Below, in pieces: positions 6,885 through 8,686 of a stretch of 8,686 nucleotides of DNA. The first letter of the stretch is position 1, and the number at the start of each line of letters is the position of its first letter. Position numbers and translations under genes: made by a program. The notes beneath the pieces are model-generated. The model saw only the letters and a list, made by a program, of their open reading frames with translations, did no database searches and had not been told where the DNA came from. The stretch comes from Mycobacterium sp. (GTDB lineage: Bacteria > Actinomycetota > Actinomycetes > Mycobacteriales > Mycobacteriaceae), in assembly GCA_029256565.1 (NCBI GenBank), contig JAQSXQ010000045.1, positions 1 to 8,686 of the forward strand. Direction: 5' to 3'.

Positions 6885-6890
6885 ATGTTA
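6885..6890 (-). promoter_or_regulatory. Putative -10 hexamer for leaderless acyltransferase operon
   Basis: TAACAT on the minus strand fits TAnnnT. Seven nt (CGGCGGA) separate it from the ATG, so the transcript would start on the A just before the ATG or on the ATG itself. This would drive the acyltransferase, hip1 and the hip1 paralogue. The GGCGGA touching the ATG is too close to act as a normal SD. Confidence 0.5.
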
Positions 6891-6909
6891 GGCCGGTCGC
6901 ATCCCAGGG

Positions 6910-6929
6910 TGTGAGGAAATGCACTTCAC
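6910..6929. promoter_or_regulatory. Operator-like inverted repeat, possible CRP-type site
   Basis: TGTGA-n6-GCACT at 6910-6925 matches 8 of the 10 specified bases of the CRP-family pattern TGTGA-n6-TCACA. The overlapping arms GTGAGG (6911-6916) and CTTCAC (6924-6929) pair at 5 of 6 positions. A second TTCAC at 6936-6940 follows the first by 11 bp, one helical turn. The site sits about where the acyltransferase -35 should be and just upstream of the putative panB -35, so one regulator could affect both directions. No regulator can be named from sequence alone. Confidence 0.3.
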
Positions 6930-6935
6930 CGGCCG

Positions 6936-6964
6936 TTCACGTTCGGCAACGCGGGTGTCACACT
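6936..6964 (+). promoter_or_regulatory. Possible sigma-A promoter for panB
   Basis: TTCACG (6936-6941) and CACACT (6959-6964) are separated by 17 bp and share 4/6 and 3/6 bases with TTGACA and TATAAT, including the important A2 and T6 of the -10. The start would fall near 6971, giving a leader of roughly 60 nt. No TAnnnT motif is present on the plus strand closer to panB. This is a weak call. Confidence 0.28.
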
Positions 6965-7020
6965 GGAGCAGTCAGACGACCCGGGGACCCGGATGGGCCT
7001 CGAGGACGACCAGACCACAC

Positions 7021-7026
7021 GAGGGA
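7021..7026 (+). promoter_or_regulatory. Ribosome-binding site of panB
   Basis: GAGGGA lies 5 nt before the ATG at 7032 and decides the start. An in-frame ATG at 6993 would add 13 residues, but it lacks an SD and is not expected from PanB homologues, which begin MSEQ. Unlike three minus-strand genes here, panB has a conventional leadered start. Confidence 0.65.
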
Positions 7027-7031
7027 CGACG

Positions 7032-7886
7032 ATGTCTGAGCAAAGTGTCTACGGTGCTGCCACCGATTCGGCCGTCGCGGAGCGCAAGCCTCGCGCCAAG
7101 GTACGGACCCACCACCTCCTGAAGTGGAAGTCAGAGGGCCACAAGTGGGCCATGCTGACGGCCTACGACTACTCCACCGCGCGGGTGTTCGACGACGCCG
7201 AGATCCCGGTTCTGCTCGTCGGCGATTCGGCCGCCAACGTGGTGTACGGCTACGACACCACGGTGCCGGTCACGGCCGACGAACTCATCCCGCTGGTTCG
7301 CGGCGTCGTCCGCGGCGCACCGCACGCACTGGTGGTCGCCGACCTGCCGTTCGGCAGCTACGAGGCAGGCCCGCAGCAGGCACTGGCCACCGCGACGCGG
7401 TTCCTGAAGGAGACCGGTGCCGCAGCGGTCAAGCTGGAGGGTGGCGAGCGCGTTGCCGAGCAGATCGCGACGCTGACCCAGGCCGGCATCCCGGTCGTCG
7501 CGCACATCGGGTTCACGCCGCAGAGCGTCAACGGTCTCGGCGGTTTCCGCGTACAGGGCCGCGGGGACGGCGCCGAGCAGACCATCCACGACGCCATCGC
7601 CGTCGCCGAGGCCGGTGCGATCGCCGTGGTGCTCGAGATGGTGCCCGCCGAATTGGCCACCCAGATCACCGGCAAGCTCACCATCCCCACCGTCGGAATC
7701 GGCGCGGGCCCCAACTGCGACGCCCAGGTGCTGGTGTGGCAGGACATGGCGGGCATGACGGCGGGCAAGACCGCGAAGTTCGTCAAGCGGTTCGGCGACG
7801 TCGGCGGCGAATTGCGCCGCGCCGCTGTCGAATACGCCCAAGACGTGGCGACGGGCGCCTTCCCCGCCGAGGAGCACTCCTTCTAG
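7032..7886 (+). CDS. panB: 3-methyl-2-oxobutanoate hydroxymethyltransferase (ketopantoate hydroxymethyltransferase)
   Basis: This cytoplasmic enzyme transfers a hydroxymethyl group from 5,10-methylenetetrahydrofolate to alpha-ketoisovalerate, giving ketopantoate, the first committed step of pantothenate and coenzyme A synthesis. The 284-residue protein is of normal length (281 in M. tuberculosis). Motifs follow PanB order: MLTAYDY (41-47), VGDSAANVV with metal ligand D65 (63-71), ADLPFGSY with D104 (103-110), KLEGG with K134 and E136 (134-138), AHIGFTPQS (157-165), LEMVPAE with catalytic E202 (201-207) and GIGAGPNCDAQVLVWQD (222-238). The start is fixed by the SD and by the MSEQ opening. It is transcribed divergently from the acyltransferase operon and converges with the crotonase gene. 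No panC or panD is adjacent. CoA supply and acyl-CoA use by the divergent gene share a theme, but a functional link is only inference. Confidence 0.97.
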   Translation: MSEQSVYGAATDSAVAERKPRAKVRTHHLLKWKSEGHKWAMLTAYDYSTARVFDDAEIPVLLVGDSAANVVYGYDTTVPVTADELIPLVRGVVRGAPHALVVADLPFGSYEAGPQQALATATRFLKETGAAAVKLEGGERVAEQIATLTQAGIPVVAHIGFTPQSVNGLGGFRVQGRGDGAEQTIHDAIAVAEAGAIAVVLEMVPAELATQITGKLTIPTVGIGAGPNCDAQVLVWQDMAGMTAGKTAKFVKRFGDVGGELRRAAVEYAQDVATGAFPAEEHSF

Positions 7887-7890
7887 CCGC

Positions 7891-8686
7891 TCAGGCCAGA
7901 TTCTCGGCTCCGCCGAAGCGTGGCGCCCGCTTGCCCAGGAACGCAGCGATGCCCTCCTGGCCGTCGGCGGATCGTGCGCATCCGGCGATGTAGCGAGCCT
8001 CGAGTTCCATCTGCTCCTCGATGCCGTTGCCGAAGCTGTCGAGCAGCAGCCGCTTCACCGCACCGTTGGACGTGCGTGAGGTCGCGGCCATCTGCTGGGC
8101 CAATTCGTCTGCGCGGGCGGCGAGGTCGGCGTCGGGAACGACCTCGCTGAGCAGGCCCCAGTCGAGGGCTTCGGCGGCCGTCAGCGTGCGGTTGGTCAGC
8201 ATGAGCTGCTGGGTGCGGCGGATGCCGATCAGCCGCGGCAAGTAGTACGAGGAGCTGCCGTCGGGGCTCAGGCCCGCCTTCGTGTAGGCCATCGTGAACT
8301 TCGCAGACTCGGCGGCGATCGCCAGGTCACCTGTCACCGCGAGGCTGAATCCGGCGCCTGCCGCCGTGCCGTTCACGGCGGTGATCAGCACGGCGTCCAT
8401 GCGCGCGAACGTCGACAGCGCGCGGTGCAGGTCGTCGGCGATGCCCTTGACGAACGTGCCGGCGTCGGGTGCGGCGGCCATCGCCTTGAGGTCACCACCG
8501 GCGCAGAAGAATCGGCCAGCTCCGGTGATGGTGACCACCTTCGTGGCCTCGGTGTCGCACAGAGCGGCGGCGACCGCCAATTCACGTGTCAGCGTGTCGT
8601 TCATGCCGTTGGCGGCCTCGGGCCGGTTCAGCACGATGCTGGTCACGGGTCCGGTCTGGGTGAACGTCAGCGTCTCGAATTCGGGC
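7891..8686 (-). CDS. Crotonase-family protein, probable enoyl-CoA isomerase (PaaG-like), 5' end missing
   Basis: A member of the enoyl-CoA hydratase/isomerase superfamily, acting on acyl-CoA thioesters. The visible 264 codons cover nearly the whole domain. The reading frame stays open to the right edge, and upstream of the GTG (Val) codon at 8646 it reads FETLTFTQTGPV, a typical N-terminal strand, so the true start is off the window. CAGGDLK and AAGAGFSLAV supply the oxyanion-hole regions. Both glutamates of classical hydratases are absent: the first position is Ser (nt 8344-8346) and the second is Tyr (nt 8284-8286). Instead KAGLSPDGSSSYYLPRLIG (D at nt 8260-8262) resembles the PaaG/Delta3-Delta2-enoyl-CoA isomerase pattern GLVPDSGG. 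An isomerase is therefore likelier than a hydratase, and the substrate is unknown. It ends 4 bp from the panB stop, tail to tail. Confidence 0.9.
   Translation of the reverse strand, partial: PEFETLTFTQTGPVTSIVLNRPEAANGMNDTLTRELAVAAALCDTEATKVVTITGAGRFFCAGGDLKAMAAAPDAGTFVKGIADDLHRALSTFARMDAVLITAVNGTAAGAGFSLAVTGDLAIAAESAKFTMAYTKAGLSPDGSSSYYLPRLIGIRRTQQLMLTNRTLTAAEALDWGLLSEVVPDADLAARADELAQQMAATSRTSNGAVKRLLLDSFGNGIEEQMELEARYIAGCARSADGQEGIAAFLGKRAPRFGGAENLA

Noticed and set aside
6993..7031. Upstream in-frame ATG extending PanB by 13 residues
   Set aside because: The extension is not expected from homologues, and the only SD (7021-7026) lies inside it and serves the ATG at 7032.
7870..7881. AGGAGCACTCCT palindrome at the end of panB as a bidirectional terminator
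   Set aside because: The stem is only 4-5 bp, lies within the panB coding sequence and is not followed by a T-tract on either strand.
8644..8646. GTG as the start of the crotonase-family gene
   Set aside because: The frame continues upstream as a typical N-terminal strand (FETLTFTQTGPV) to the window edge, so the GTG is an internal Val codon.

Overview
The window is GC-rich actinobacterial chromosome and reads as a conserved core locus of a mycobacterium. It is probably a non-tuberculous, Mycolicibacterium-type species. The gene order glnE - glnA2 - Hip1 paralogue - hip1 - panB matches Rv2221c-Rv2225 of M. tuberculosis as I remember it, and the proteins carry strongly mycobacterial sequence. 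Two genes differ from that order: a wax ester synthase/diacylglycerol acyltransferase (WS/DGAT) gene between hip1 and panB, and a crotonase-family gene downstream of panB. I see no insertion sequence, prophage, CRISPR array, tRNA or rRNA, and no gene-free stretch over 300 bases.

Layout, left to right. Bases 1-746 (minus) hold the first 248 codons of glnE, the glutamine synthetase adenylyltransferase/adenylyl-removase. Bases 794-2131 (minus) are glnA2, a GlnA2-type glutamine synthetase-family enzyme. Bases 2210-3748 (minus) and 3915-5426 (minus) are two tandem, paralogous secreted alpha/beta-hydrolase serine proteases. The upstream one is a lipoprotein and the hip1 (caeA) orthologue; the other has an ordinary export signal. 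A 33-bp tandem repeat lies between them. Bases 5483-6877 (minus) encode the acyltransferase. A 154-bp divergent promoter region separates it from panB (7032-7886, plus), the first enzyme of pantothenate synthesis. The crotonase-family gene (7891-8686, minus, 5' end off the window) converges on panB with only 4 bp between the two stop codons.

How the genes may work together. The acyltransferase, hip1 and its paralogue look like one transcription unit concerned with the envelope and storage lipids. Only its first gene has a promoter signature next to its start. glnA2 and glnE each have their own TAnnnT -10 hexamer placed so that transcription would begin at the start codon (leaderless mRNA). 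A GlnR-like box lies upstream of glnA2, so the nitrogen genes may be controlled separately although they sit in the same array. GlnA2 has Trp where adenylylated synthetases have the target Tyr, so its neighbour GlnE probably acts on GlnA1 instead.

I did not find a clearly new biological system. The points most worth checking are the three leaderless promoter signatures, the 33-bp repeats, a hairpin over the hip1 start, the operator-like sites in the divergent region, and the crotonase lacking both hydratase glutamates.
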